From Candidatus Bathycorpusculum sp. (GTDB lineage Archaea; Thermoproteota; Bathyarchaeia; Bathyarchaeales; Bathycorpusculaceae), in the NCBI GenBank assembly GCA_009787585.1, contig WQSY01000001.1, positions 1 to 45,073 of the forward strand: a stretch of DNA of 45,073 nucleotides. The letters run 5' to 3'. The notes below the pieces were generated by a model. The model was not told the origin of the DNA. It searched no databases and saw only the letters and a list, made by a program, of their open reading frames with translations. Within the stretch, counting starts at the first letter, position 1, and the number at the start of each line of letters is the position of its first letter. Of the stretch, positions 34,077-42,040 are shown piece by piece. The position numbers were made by a program, and so were the translations under genes.

Positions 34077-35491
34077 TTGTTTTTTTCTCCCATAATGCAG
34101 CCGGGGTCACCGTTGAGGGTGTCACCGTTGTTATACGCAGCTGATCTAGCTCTGCAGCCTCCGCAGATGTATTTGTATGTACATTTACTACAGGATCCTT
34201 TCAAGTTAGAGCGGTTACGAAAAGCGTTAAATAAGGGTGCGTTGAGCCAAATATCTTTAAATGCTCGGGTTTTTAGATTACCAACATTTGTGGGTAAAAA
34301 TACGCAAGGACGTATGTCACCTTGGGGAGAAATTGAACAGTAAAGTCTACCTGCACCGCAGCCTCCTATAAACTCGCCTAGAGGTACAGCTTTTTTGGTT
34401 ACTTTTACGGTTTGCATATGTGCTAAAGCCATAGTGACCTCACCTGTGCCTGAGACTCCTTGACATTGAGCTGCGACACGCGCCAGTTGAGGTGCAGTGG
34501 CCAAAATTGTGGTTTTACAACCAGAGGACATACGATTTAGCAGATACCTCATAACTTCTTCACGTTCTTGAGGTGAGAGATCTTGGTCTACGTGATTTTT
34601 ACCACGCCCAGCTGGAATAAAATTGAAATAGGTAAATCGTTCTACTTCCAATTGTTCAGCTAAGTCAATAATACCCGGCAATTCGGTTAGATTATTTTTG
34701 CCCACTGTTGTAGCTATACAAGTACAAATATCGGCTTCAACACAATTTTTAAGACCAACAAGTGTTTTTTCAAATGCCCCGTTAATTCCTCGAAAGTCAT
34801 CATGTGTCTTAGCGGTTGCACCATCGATACTTATGTCCACATAGTTAACTTTTGCTTCTTTGAGTTTTTGCACGTTTTCTTTAGTAAGTAAAGTACCATT
34901 TGATGCAAGAGAAACATATAATCCACGATCAGCTGCATAACGAGCTATTTGGAAAAAGTCTTTACGAGTTAAAGGTTCTCCACCGCTAAACGCTAAAGCA
35001 GTAACATGTGCATCAGCAAGTTGATCTACAACAGCTAACGCCTGCTGAGTAGTTAATTCTTCCTCTTCAACCTCACCACTATTTGAATAACAATGCTTAC
35101 AACGCAAATTACATTTGTGTGTAAAATCCCAAACTACTAGAAAGGGTGCACAAAGTGCCATAGGTTTTTTAATACCAAAATGCTCAAAAGACTCTACAAG
35201 ATTTAGCACAGCATTTCGAGCGTACTTGTCTGTTAATAATTGTTCTACTTTTACTCGTTTAAAACCTAGAGCTTTTCGTAAAAACTCTATCCAAAACGCG
35301 ATGACCTTATTATAAATAGAACTACACGCCTCACACTGACTACGGGTTTTTTTACCGTAATCATCCAACGCAGCCTCAAGAACACTACGTCCACATTTAT
35401 TGCATTTACGAAGAGATAATCGAAGCATCTTTTTAGTCATAGGCATGCTAACGATAGCATTCCAGAAAGTATCATAGCTAAGTATGCTCAT
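34073..35491 (-). CDS. Radical SAM/SPASM protein with N-terminal zinc motif
   Basis: A 472-residue protein. A C30-x2-C33...C53-x2-C56 motif suggests a zinc ribbon ahead of the barrel. The radical SAM cluster is C127, C131 and C134 (C-N-L-R-C-K-H-C-Y-S-N), with S-G-G-E-P near 167. The SPASM region has G-C-G-A-G-R-L-Y-C, I-R-P-C and C-S-K-C-T-Y-K-Y-I-C-G-G-C-R, with a final G-C. It resembles archaeal AhbC/AhbD and peptide-maturase relatives. The extra N-terminal domain and coupling to DUF362 make it a distinct subtype. An AGGAGA ribosome-binding site lies eight bases before the ATG. Substrate unknown. Confidence 0.88.
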   Translation of the reverse strand: MSILSYDTFWNAIVSMPMTKKMLRLSLRKCNKCGRSVLEAALDDYGKKTRSQCEACSSIYNKVIAFWIEFLRKALGFKRVKVEQLLTDKYARNAVLNLVESFEHFGIKKPMALCAPFLVVWDFTHKCNLRCKHCYSNSGEVEEEELTTQQALAVVDQLADAHVTALAFSGGEPLTRKDFFQIARYAADRGLYVSLASNGTLLTKENVQKLKEAKVNYVDISIDGATAKTHDDFRGINGAFEKTLVGLKNCVEADICTCIATTVGKNNLTELPGIIDLAEQLEVERFTYFNFIPAGRGKNHVDQDLSPQEREEVMRYLLNRMSSGCKTTILATAPQLARVAAQCQGVSGTGEVTMALAHMQTVKVTKKAVPLGEFIGGCGAGRLYCSISPQGDIRPCVFLPTNVGNLKTRAFKDIWLNAPLFNAFRNRSNLKGSCSKCTYKYICGGCRARSAAYNNGDTLNGDPGCIMGEKNK

Positions 35492-35866
35492 ACAAGCGTT
35501 CTCCTATCTCAAGTAAATACTTGTATGTAGAGATGTTAAATATTTCCCTATAAACACGTATCTTACTGCACTACAGTTTTGTAGATACGTTTAAACAAAT
35601 GAAAAACAGTCTCACCAAAGCATGGACATAGAGTTGAATGCATGCATGTTATTTTTCAAAAAAGTAAGAAGAAGAAAACTTTGAGTGCGATAACAAATAA
35701 CGAGTTAAACATTCTTCACTAATTTTCTCCTAAGGATCAGTTAACAAATAACTCTGACAAAAGTTTGACAGAAAATGATATTTTCCAAAAATGTCAGAGT
35801 GCCCTGCTCTTAAGTGTTAATTTACTTTTGAACTGATTTTTCCGTGGTATATTCCAATTTTGTGTG
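35492..35866. other. Intergenic DNA with a stem-loop
   Basis: No gene is visible. It contains the upstream region of the SPASM gene and a composite inverted repeat at 35752-35799. The neighbours lie on the same strand, so this is also the region upstream of a transcription unit. Confidence 0.5.
35752..35799. repeat. Composite inverted repeat, possible RNA stem-loop
   Basis: CTCTGACA (35752-35759) pairs exactly with TGTCAGAG (35792-35799), and inside it GAAAAT (35771-35776) pairs exactly with ATTTTC (35780-35785) around a three-base loop. A second TGACA at 35765-35769 can pair with the same right arm. It lies in a gene-free stretch and could be a small RNA, a terminator or an operator. Confidence 0.45.
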
Positions 35867-36304
35867 TTAAAAAGCTAGTTTTGTGTTTTGCAACGCTTTT
35901 CTAAGGGTATCTCCGATAATGGCTCCGACAATCCACGAGATAATAAAAAAAGATATACGAAAAAATGTCGGTAGAGGACCTATGAGTACTGTAACGATAA
36001 CTAACAGTATGCTTGCAAAGAAAAAACCCAAAGCAGCTGCCATTAGTATCCTACCATCAGTGGTTAAAGTATTTAATCTGTCGCGTCTGAATTTGCTATC
36101 ATAGACTTTGATATTGGATTTGCGCATAATATGTCGTAACACAAAGATAATGATAAGTCCAGAAATAAATGATATTAGTGCAAAAAGAAGGTTATAATCT
36201 ACACGGGTAAAATAGTAAACAAGCGCCATAAGCACTAAAGTAGCGACCAACTCAACTACAAAACCAATACCTTTATTCATATTCAAATTCAGTCTAACAC
36301 CCAT
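35867..36304 (-). CDS. Four-helix membrane protein of unknown function
   Basis: A 145-residue protein with hydrophobic helices at about 13-30, 36-57, 85-108 and 113-133. Between helices two and three is a basic cytoplasmic-type loop (R-K-S-N-I-K-V-Y-D-S-K-F-R-R-D-R). The first nine residues may be dispensable, with an alternative Met at residue 9. A TATA element 25-30 bases upstream suggests a leaderless mRNA. Family not recognised. Confidence 0.7.
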   Translation of the reverse strand: MGVRLNLNMNKGIGFVVELVATLVLMALVYYFTRVDYNLLFALISFISGLIIIFVLRHIMRKSNIKVYDSKFRRDRLNTLTTDGRILMAAALGFFFASILLVIVTVLIGPLPTFFRISFFIISWIVGAIIGDTLRKALQNTKLAF

Positions 36305-36647
36305 TGAGCATCTTTTCAGAAAAAGACATATATATATTGGTAAAAGCTAAACATTAGTACGATTAATTTACGCATATCTTTAGCAAGATAAGGCAATATT
36401 GCACATAGTTTTTATGTAGCACTAAACAGATACGTATTCAATTAAAAATTGCTCTTGAATAAGTTATAGCAGCCATTACAATAACGTCATAAATATCCAT
36501 AACACAAGGTGAAAGTTAAAAATTATTTAGTAACAGCCCCTAAACTGATCTTATGGGCTTAAAGTTAAAAGGGTTATATTACAAAAACGCGGATGCAATT
36601 ATGTGTGATAAATAAAATACATAAAAAATTAAACTCCAAAAAAAGAG
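36305..36647. other. Intergenic DNA, AT-rich
   Basis: No gene is seen. It holds a TATA element for the four-helix protein at its left edge. The rest is A-rich DNA with scattered short runs of T and the 3' flank of the second cobY-like gene. Confidence 0.5.
36327..36338 (-). promoter_or_regulatory. TATA element for leaderless four-helix protein gene
   Basis: On the minus strand CAATATATATAT-type sequence is centred about 28 bases upstream of the ATG at 36304, the distance expected if transcription begins at or near the start codon. No Shine-Dalgarno is seen, which fits leaderless initiation. Confidence 0.45.
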
Positions 36648-37295
36648 CTAACTAAAACCATATTTTAGTTGAGAACTGTATACACACCGGTTGGCTAGTA
36701 GTGTTTGAGCTATTTGCAGTTCTTTAGGTGTGTTGACGTTTATTGCTAGTTCGGGTTGGTCAAGTAAAAAGATTTCTTGATCTAGCCATTCATCGTCGTA
36801 TCGTTTGCTGCCGTCAATTACGTTAATTCCTGTCGGTACAACATCTTTGTTTCTCATTTTAAATGAGTATTCAACACTCATTCCCATTTTGATTTTTGTT
36901 TCAATAGGTATTGCGACTGTTAGTGCAGGCTTGCCACAGTTTTCATAACGATTAATTATTTGGTCTATGATTTCTCCGGTTATTAATGGCAAATCTGCGG
37001 CTATAGCAAGAAAAACACCTAGTTTGAGGGTTTGAGTAGCGTATCCCATGTCTGAGACATAATCTTTTCCAGGGGTTACTGTGATTTTTGCAGGGAATTT
37101 TTCTATGAATTTAGCGGTTTTTGGGGTTTGCTGGGTTACTGCGACATATATGTTATCGATTTTTTTGGCGTTTTTTAGGGCGTCAAATACGTATTTGATA
37201 ACAGGTGTGCCACAGATTTCTATGAGGGGTTTTTCTTGTAAAGTACTCATACGTGTACCTTTACCGCCGGCCATAACTAGTGCGGAAACAGTCAT
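36648..37295 (-). CDS. CobY-like nucleotidyltransferase, second copy
   Basis: A 215-residue paralogue of the CobY at 19715-20335, sharing L-V-M-A-G-G-K-G-[ST]-R-M, E-K-P, and the P-x-I-T-G block after the metal-binding Asp (here A-A-D-L-P, there P-S-D-V-P). The nucleotide-binding loop is intact, so it is probably active. It overlaps the CobS-like gene by four bases, the same partner order (CobS then CobY) as in the canonical operon. It could be a second GTP:adenosylcobinamide-phosphate guanylyltransferase, or it could activate another phosphorylated alcohol. The substrate cannot be settled from sequence, so no symbol is given. Confidence 0.85.
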   Translation of the reverse strand: MTVSALVMAGGKGTRMSTLQEKPLIEICGTPVIKYVFDALKNAKKIDNIYVAVTQQTPKTAKFIEKFPAKITVTPGKDYVSDMGYATQTLKLGVFLAIAADLPLITGEIIDQIINRYENCGKPALTVAIPIETKIKMGMSVEYSFKMRNKDVVPTGINVIDGSKRYDDEWLDQEIFLLDQPELAINVNTPKELQIAQTLLANRCVYSSQLKYGFS

Positions 37296-38137
37296 ATGGT
37301 CATTAGCACTCCTAAGAATAGTACAAATGTTATTGCTCTTGAAATTTCATTTGTTGCGCCTATGATATCGCCTGAGACGCCGCCAAACACTTTCTCAGCT
37401 ACTTTTGCCATTATACCTGCAAGAGGAATGTTAGCAAATATTATACCAATGCTTAAAAGACCATAAACTGGGTTAACTGCTAAGGTAAATAATACAAAAG
37501 CAATTATTGCTGAAATGATATATGTAATTATGTTTAGTTTCTTTTTAGCTTTCTTTAAGAACATGGAGCCTAAGCCTTTGTGGGTGGGTTTTCCAATCCA
37601 TACAAGGGTTACCATTGCAAGTTTAGCTGCAACTTCTGCTGAAATAATAACGGCAAATATTAACAAATGGTTCGTAAAGAGGGGAACTATTAGAAATAGC
37701 CCTAAAAAGGCTATGAATTCTATAATTATAGCAAATATTGCTCCAGAATAGTTCACTGTCCAAGCGTGAGCGGCCATTTTTCGGTCATGCTCATTTCGAA
37801 AACCTAAAGCGTTGCCAAGGTCTATTAAACCGTCAAAATGTTGAAGTCCCGTTATAACCAGTAGAAACGCTACAGTCATAGCTGCCGTCGCAAATTTTGC
37901 TAAAAAGTCAACAGGTAAAGTTATGAAACTGTTAAGGCTGTTTAACAAGATTTGGAGGATAAAGTTGCTAGTGATAAAGTATGCACTAGCCATAAGACCT
38001 ATGAAACTGCCTATCAATGGGAAAAGGTACATGTTTTCTGCTGAAGTGAAAACAAAGTCTTCTTTTCCACCTACAGGGATTACAGTAAGGAATGCAAGCA
38101 AATCCCTAAAGGTTTTTATAGTTTTTGCAGGCGACAT
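37292..38137 (-). CDS. Divergent CobS-like membrane transferase
   Basis: A 281-residue membrane protein clearly homologous to CobS: F-L-T-V-I-P-V near 16, L-F-P-L-I-G-x-F-I-G-L near 38, H-x-D102-G-L-I-D106, and the C-terminal G-D-I-I-G-A-T-N-E-I. It differs at positions conserved in canonical CobS. The third acidic residue, D-x-x-x-D-x-x-D-G, reads D-G-L-I-D-L-G-N109-A. The following E-R-K-I-E-V-M-H-D reads D-R-K-M-A-A-H-A-W, so another Asp is lost. The intact copy at 18957-19724 covers the normal role. This protein may use a different acceptor or activated alcohol, or be a poorly active copy. Only 38 bases separate its start from the divergent lipid-type operon. Confidence 0.82.
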   Translation of the reverse strand: MSPAKTIKTFRDLLAFLTVIPVGGKEDFVFTSAENMYLFPLIGSFIGLMASAYFITSNFILQILLNSLNSFITLPVDFLAKFATAAMTVAFLLVITGLQHFDGLIDLGNALGFRNEHDRKMAAHAWTVNYSGAIFAIIIEFIAFLGLFLIVPLFTNHLLIFAVIISAEVAAKLAMVTLVWIGKPTHKGLGSMFLKKAKKKLNIITYIISAIIAFVLFTLAVNPVYGLLSIGIIFANIPLAGIMAKVAEKVFGGVSGDIIGATNEISRAITFVLFLGVLMTI

Positions 38138-38175
38138 ATAACTAACAGTAGGTAATAGGTAATATAGGCTTTGTC

Positions 38176-39120
38176 GTGATTAAAATGGCAGAATTTAATG
38201 ATAAAAAAGTGATGGTTACAGGTGGCGCTGGTTTTATTGGTTTTCACTTATCTAAGGCCCTCACCAGTTTAACAAATAATTTAACAATATATGACAATTT
38301 ATCAAGTGGAAAAATAGAAAACGTACAGGATGTGCCTGCAGCAAAATTTGTTAAAGGCGATATTTTGGATCTTAAAACATTGCTCACTCAAGAGAAAATG
38401 GACGTAATTTATCATTTAGCTGCTCAAGTTGTAGTGCCCTACTCTATGGAAAACCCCATGGAAGATTTTGACACAAACGCTAAAGGCACACTATGTGTTC
38501 TTGAAAAGGCACGTAAAGACGATGCTAAAGTGGTTTTTGCTTCTAGCGCAGCGGTGTATGGTAATCCGTCTGTGTTTCCTACACCTGAAAGTTATGGTTT
38601 TCATCCGTTCTCCTGCTATGGTTTATCCAAAGTTGTCGGCGAAGAATATTGTCAGATGTATCGTGAACAGTACGGTCTTGACATTGTAATAACTCGTTTT
38701 GCTAACGTTTATGGCTCTAGATGTCATGGTGTAATTCACGATTTTTTGGACAAGCTTGTTAAAAATCCTGAAAAGTTAGAAATTATTGGCACAGGTCAAC
38801 AATGCCGAGATTTTGTACACGTCTCTGACGTGGTAAATGCACTAGTTAAAGTTGGAACCATGAACTCTGTTACAGGTGAAGTGTATAATCTTGGGTTTGG
38901 AAAAACAGTTTCTATTTTAGAGCTATCTAAGATGATGTTAACAATCATGGGACTTCAGGATAAAACTGTTGTAACCACAACAAATGTTTCATGGCATGGA
39001 GATGTGACCAAAATATGGTTTGACGTAACTAAAGCAAAGAAAGAGTTAAATTGGAATCCAAAGGTATCTCTTGAAGATAACATAAAAGAGATCATTGCTG
39101 AGAGGAACCTAATTAGATGA
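38176..39120 (+). CDS. NAD-dependent sugar epimerase/dehydratase
   Basis: A 314-residue extended short-chain dehydrogenase of the GalE type. The NAD loop G-G-A-G-F-I-G is at 16-22, S-S-A-A-V-Y-G near 123, and the catalytic Y148-x3-K152 is present. It interconverts nucleotide sugars; the substrate is unclear. An in-frame ATG at 38185 follows the GTG shown and is a likely start. Its stop overlaps the start of the UbiA-family gene by four bases (ATGA), so the three genes to 41518 form one coupled operon. Confidence 0.9.
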   Translation: MIKMAEFNDKKVMVTGGAGFIGFHLSKALTSLTNNLTIYDNLSSGKIENVQDVPAAKFVKGDILDLKTLLTQEKMDVIYHLAAQVVVPYSMENPMEDFDTNAKGTLCVLEKARKDDAKVVFASSAAVYGNPSVFPTPESYGFHPFSCYGLSKVVGEEYCQMYREQYGLDIVITRFANVYGSRCHGVIHDFLDKLVKNPEKLEIIGTGQQCRDFVHVSDVVNALVKVGTMNSVTGEVYNLGFGKTVSILELSKMMLTIMGLQDKTVVTTTNVSWHGDVTKIWFDVTKAKKELNWNPKVSLEDNIKEIIAERNLIR

Positions 39121-40037
39121 GTACATCACCCGTTAAAGGATTTGTTGCACTTCTAAGAATGCCATATTGGCTGATGACTGGCGGTTTATCACTGCTCACA
39201 GCATTTGCCATAACCAAAGGCATGCTTGCTCCTGAGCAGATGGTACTAATTTTTTTATCTATGGCATTTATCACTAGTGCCGGTTTTGCTATAAACGATT
39301 TTTTTGACCGTGAAAGTGACGCGGTAATAAAGCCTAAGCGTCCAATTCCTTCGGGTGCTTTAACTCTTAAACAGGTAATAGTTATCTCAAGTGTACTTTT
39401 CGCTGTTGGCCTAATTATGGCCTATCTCATCAGTTGGCTGGGTTTTGCAATTATTGCCATAGACTCAGTTCTGCTGCTTTTCTATTCTTACCTTGTGAAA
39501 CGAAAATCAGGGTTTGCCGCAAATATTCTTGTTGGCATTTTAACTGGAACTGCTTTCATGTATGGTGGAGCAGCTGTAATAGCTGCAGGTGCAGCGTTTT
39601 CAGAGGTAATGCTTGTTACATTAAGTCTCTATCCAATAGCTTTTGGCACAATTGGTGGAAACGTTCTAAGAGACATTCTAAGTTTAGAGGGAGATACAAA
39701 AGTAGGTTACCCCACATTACCTCAAAAAATTGGCAGCATCGGTGCAGCTAAAGTTGGTGCTTTATTTTTTATGCTAACAGGTCTTCTTGCACCCTTACCC
39801 TATTTTATTGGAAAGATTGCAAAATACGTAGGCTTTGCCAATGTAACTGGCTTTTCAATATTTTATCTGCCGTTTATTTTAATGTGGAGTGTGTTACTAA
39901 TTTACTCATCAATTCGTCTTGCAACAGCAGCCTCTACAATACAAAATGTTCGTAAATATGAACGAGTAGTAACTATGTCTATGATTTTACTGCCTTTAGC
40001 TTTGATTGTTGAAGCAATAGTTGGAATACTACTATGA
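39117..40037 (+). CDS. UbiA-family prenyltransferase, probable DGGGP synthase
   Basis: A 306-residue membrane protein with about eight hydrophobic helices. The prenyl-diphosphate site N60-D61-x-x-D64-x-x-x-D68 is intact and followed by K-P-K-R-P-I-P-S-G, the motif of archaeal geranylgeranylglyceryl-phosphate geranylgeranyltransferase. A second acidic block has L-R-D-I-L-S-L-E-G-D. That enzyme adds the second isoprenoid chain in archaeal ether-lipid synthesis; other UbiA substrates (quinones, haem) remain possible. The next gene is a Tes-like radical SAM protein that overlaps it by four bases, which favours a lipid role. Confidence 0.88.
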   Translation: MSTSPVKGFVALLRMPYWLMTGGLSLLTAFAITKGMLAPEQMVLIFLSMAFITSAGFAINDFFDRESDAVIKPKRPIPSGALTLKQVIVISSVLFAVGLIMAYLISWLGFAIIAIDSVLLLFYSYLVKRKSGFAANILVGILTGTAFMYGGAAVIAAGAAFSEVMLVTLSLYPIAFGTIGGNVLRDILSLEGDTKVGYPTLPQKIGSIGAAKVGALFFMLTGLLAPLPYFIGKIAKYVGFANVTGFSIFYLPFILMWSVLLIYSSIRLATAASTIQNVRKYERVVTMSMILLPLALIVEAIVGILL

Positions 40038-41518
40038 GTGAAACTAAAAGCATCTGCCCAAAATGTCAGAAAAAAATTGATGCAAAACTACACAAACTTG
40101 ACGATCAAATAAAAATTACCAAACAATGCGAAGAGCATGGCGAATTTAAAGCTATACACTGGCAGAGTACACCAATTTTTGATCACATGCAAAAATATGA
40201 CCAATTTCAATACTTAGGAGATCTTAATGCACCAAAAAATCCTGAAGGCTGCCCCTATGTCTGTGAAACCTGCAAAAATCATGCCTCTGGAACAGTTATA
40301 GGCGTAATTGATGTAACAAAACGTTGCAATTTTAAATGTGCCGTTTGTTTCTCAACGTTTCCCAATCAAGAACAGGAAGATTATGAGCCAACTAAAGAAG
40401 CGTTAATAGACATGTTAGAGTTTGCCGCAAAAGCAAACCCAAAACCTCCAGCAATTCTTTTTTCAGGTGGCGAACCACTTGAACGAGAAGATATGCCAGA
40501 GATCATAGCTGCTGCTCACCGATTAAAATTTATGACTATCCTAGCGACTAATGGCACTCATCTTGTTGACACACCGGGTTTAGCTAAAGAGCTTAAAGAA
40601 AAAGGGTTAAACATTGTCTATCTGTCCTTTGATAGTTTTAATGAAGCTTTCAATAAAAAAGTTCGCGGTTTACCTTTGGTAGATATTAAACTAAAAGCTA
40701 TCCAAGTTTGTCGTGAACATGATATGGAAGTTATTCTAGTTAACACTTTAATGAAAAGTCTAAATGACAACGAGGTCGGTGACATGATAAGGTTTGCAGC
40801 CAAAAACACGGACATCGTAAGAGGCTTAATTTTTCAACCAATTGCTTTCACGGGCAGAGCAACGGAGAATCCATTTCGCGAAAATTTCCGTGAATGGAAT
40901 TTTGCCGAAGACGTAGAAAAACAAACAAATGGAGAAATAAAAACAACTGATCTGTTTCCAATGTCAGTTATGACGTCTCCTATTAAAATAATGCGCAAAT
41001 TTATGCAGAAGCCTTGGCCTCTATTTAGCTGTAGTCCCCAATGCGGCATTGTAAACTGGGTCTACGTATCCAAAAATGGTAAAATGTTTCCAATTAACCA
41101 GTTTATAAATTTTGACAAGTTTTTCAATTACATCCGTAAAACTGCTGAAAACGCGGAGTCAAAAGGCAAAATATCTCTTCTTTCTTCACTTTTCATGGGA
41201 GCCATGCTATCAATGCGCATGTTAACAGTAACAAAAGAAGTAGGCACATTTACATTGTTAAACAGTATTTTGCGCATGCATATCGCGCCTTCTTATGCGT
41301 CATTGGGAAAAATACGTCGGAAAATTTTCTTGCTAGGTTGTATGGCTTTTATGGATTCCTACAATTTTGACGTAAACCGTGTACGCCGATGCGTAGTTCA
41401 CTATATCACACCTGACAAAAAAATCATCCCCTTCTGCGCGTATAACAATGTTCACAGAGTGCAAATTGAAAATGAGTACATTGAACGCCAACAAAAAAAT
41501 AAAAGTAACAGCAGATAA
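40034..41518 (+). CDS. Tetraether lipid synthase-like radical SAM protein
   Basis: A 494-residue radical SAM protein. An N-terminal zinc-ribbon-like C8-x2-C11...C32-x2-H35-G is followed by a C73-x3-C77-x2-C80 group, then the SAM cluster C98, C102 and C105 (C-N-F-K-C-A-V-C-F) and S-G-G-E-P near 145. Late cysteines occur in F-S-C-S-P-Q-C-G and near the C-terminus. This organisation resembles Tes (MJ0619-type), which joins archaeol tails to form tetraethers. Its place directly after a UbiA-type lipid prenyltransferase supports lipid work, but related proteins do other chemistry, so no symbol is assigned. It converges on the DUF1616-like gene with nine bases between. Confidence 0.8.
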   Translation: MSETKSICPKCQKKIDAKLHKLDDQIKITKQCEEHGEFKAIHWQSTPIFDHMQKYDQFQYLGDLNAPKNPEGCPYVCETCKNHASGTVIGVIDVTKRCNFKCAVCFSTFPNQEQEDYEPTKEALIDMLEFAAKANPKPPAILFSGGEPLEREDMPEIIAAAHRLKFMTILATNGTHLVDTPGLAKELKEKGLNIVYLSFDSFNEAFNKKVRGLPLVDIKLKAIQVCREHDMEVILVNTLMKSLNDNEVGDMIRFAAKNTDIVRGLIFQPIAFTGRATENPFRENFREWNFAEDVEKQTNGEIKTTDLFPMSVMTSPIKIMRKFMQKPWPLFSCSPQCGIVNWVYVSKNGKMFPINQFINFDKFFNYIRKTAENAESKGKISLLSSLFMGAMLSMRMLTVTKEVGTFTLLNSILRMHIAPSYASLGKIRRKIFLLGCMAFMDSYNFDVNRVRRCVVHYITPDKKIIPFCAYNNVHRVQIENEYIERQQKNKSNSR

Positions 41519-41527
41519 AAAAGCAGT

Positions 41528-42040
41528 TTAGTCGGTATTGGCAGTAGCTACATCAACATGTAAGAGACAAAAATTATCAGTATAGCTATAATTTACATCA
41601 TTTTTAACGTAGAGTTCAAACACAATACTATATTTTCCCTCTTCGTTGATGGTTAAAGGTATTTGGTTATTCCAAGTGTGTTCATTGTTTAATGTGAACT
41701 CGTATGTTTTATAGGCTGGAGCGTCAACAGGAAATATGAAAGTGTTGTGGACAATTTTTACTTGAACTTGATACTCTTGTGTTGCGTGCATGTTATTTGT
41801 AACAACAAGTGGAATGGTAAAGGTATTGTTTTTGTTTATGATAAGAGTTTCTATATAGTTAACTGCTTGATTTTGGTTGTCAAGCAGGTACATTACGTGG
41901 TAACCGGGGGGTTTAATTATATTTGCAATGAGATATCCGCCTACCATACAACAAATAAGAATAAGTGCAATAGCTACCGCCGTATGTGCTTTATCAAGTT
42001 TTATTGTAACTGTCGAGTTGTCGTTTTCCATAGATTTCAC
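41528..42040 (-). CDS. DUF1616-like membrane-anchored protein
   Basis: A 170-residue protein with one hydrophobic helix at about 24-46 and an exported domain of about 120 residues rich in beta-type sequence and Asn. M-Y-L-L-D-x-x-x-x-A and the later alternating pattern recall the extracytoplasmic half of DUF1616 proteins. Those are often encoded near glycosylation genes in archaea. Start overlaps the end of the upstream glycosyltransferase by four bases. N-x-S/T sequons such as N-N-T and N-Y-S are present, so it may itself be glycosylated. The family call is tentative. Confidence 0.65.
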   Translation of the reverse strand: MKSMENDNSTVTIKLDKAHTAVAIALILICCMVGGYLIANIIKPPGYHVMYLLDNQNQAVNYIETLIINKNNTFTIPLVVTNNMHATQEYQVQVKIVHNTFIFPVDAPAYKTYEFTLNNEHTWNNQIPLTINEEGKYSIVFELYVKNDVNYSYTDNFCLLHVDVATANTD

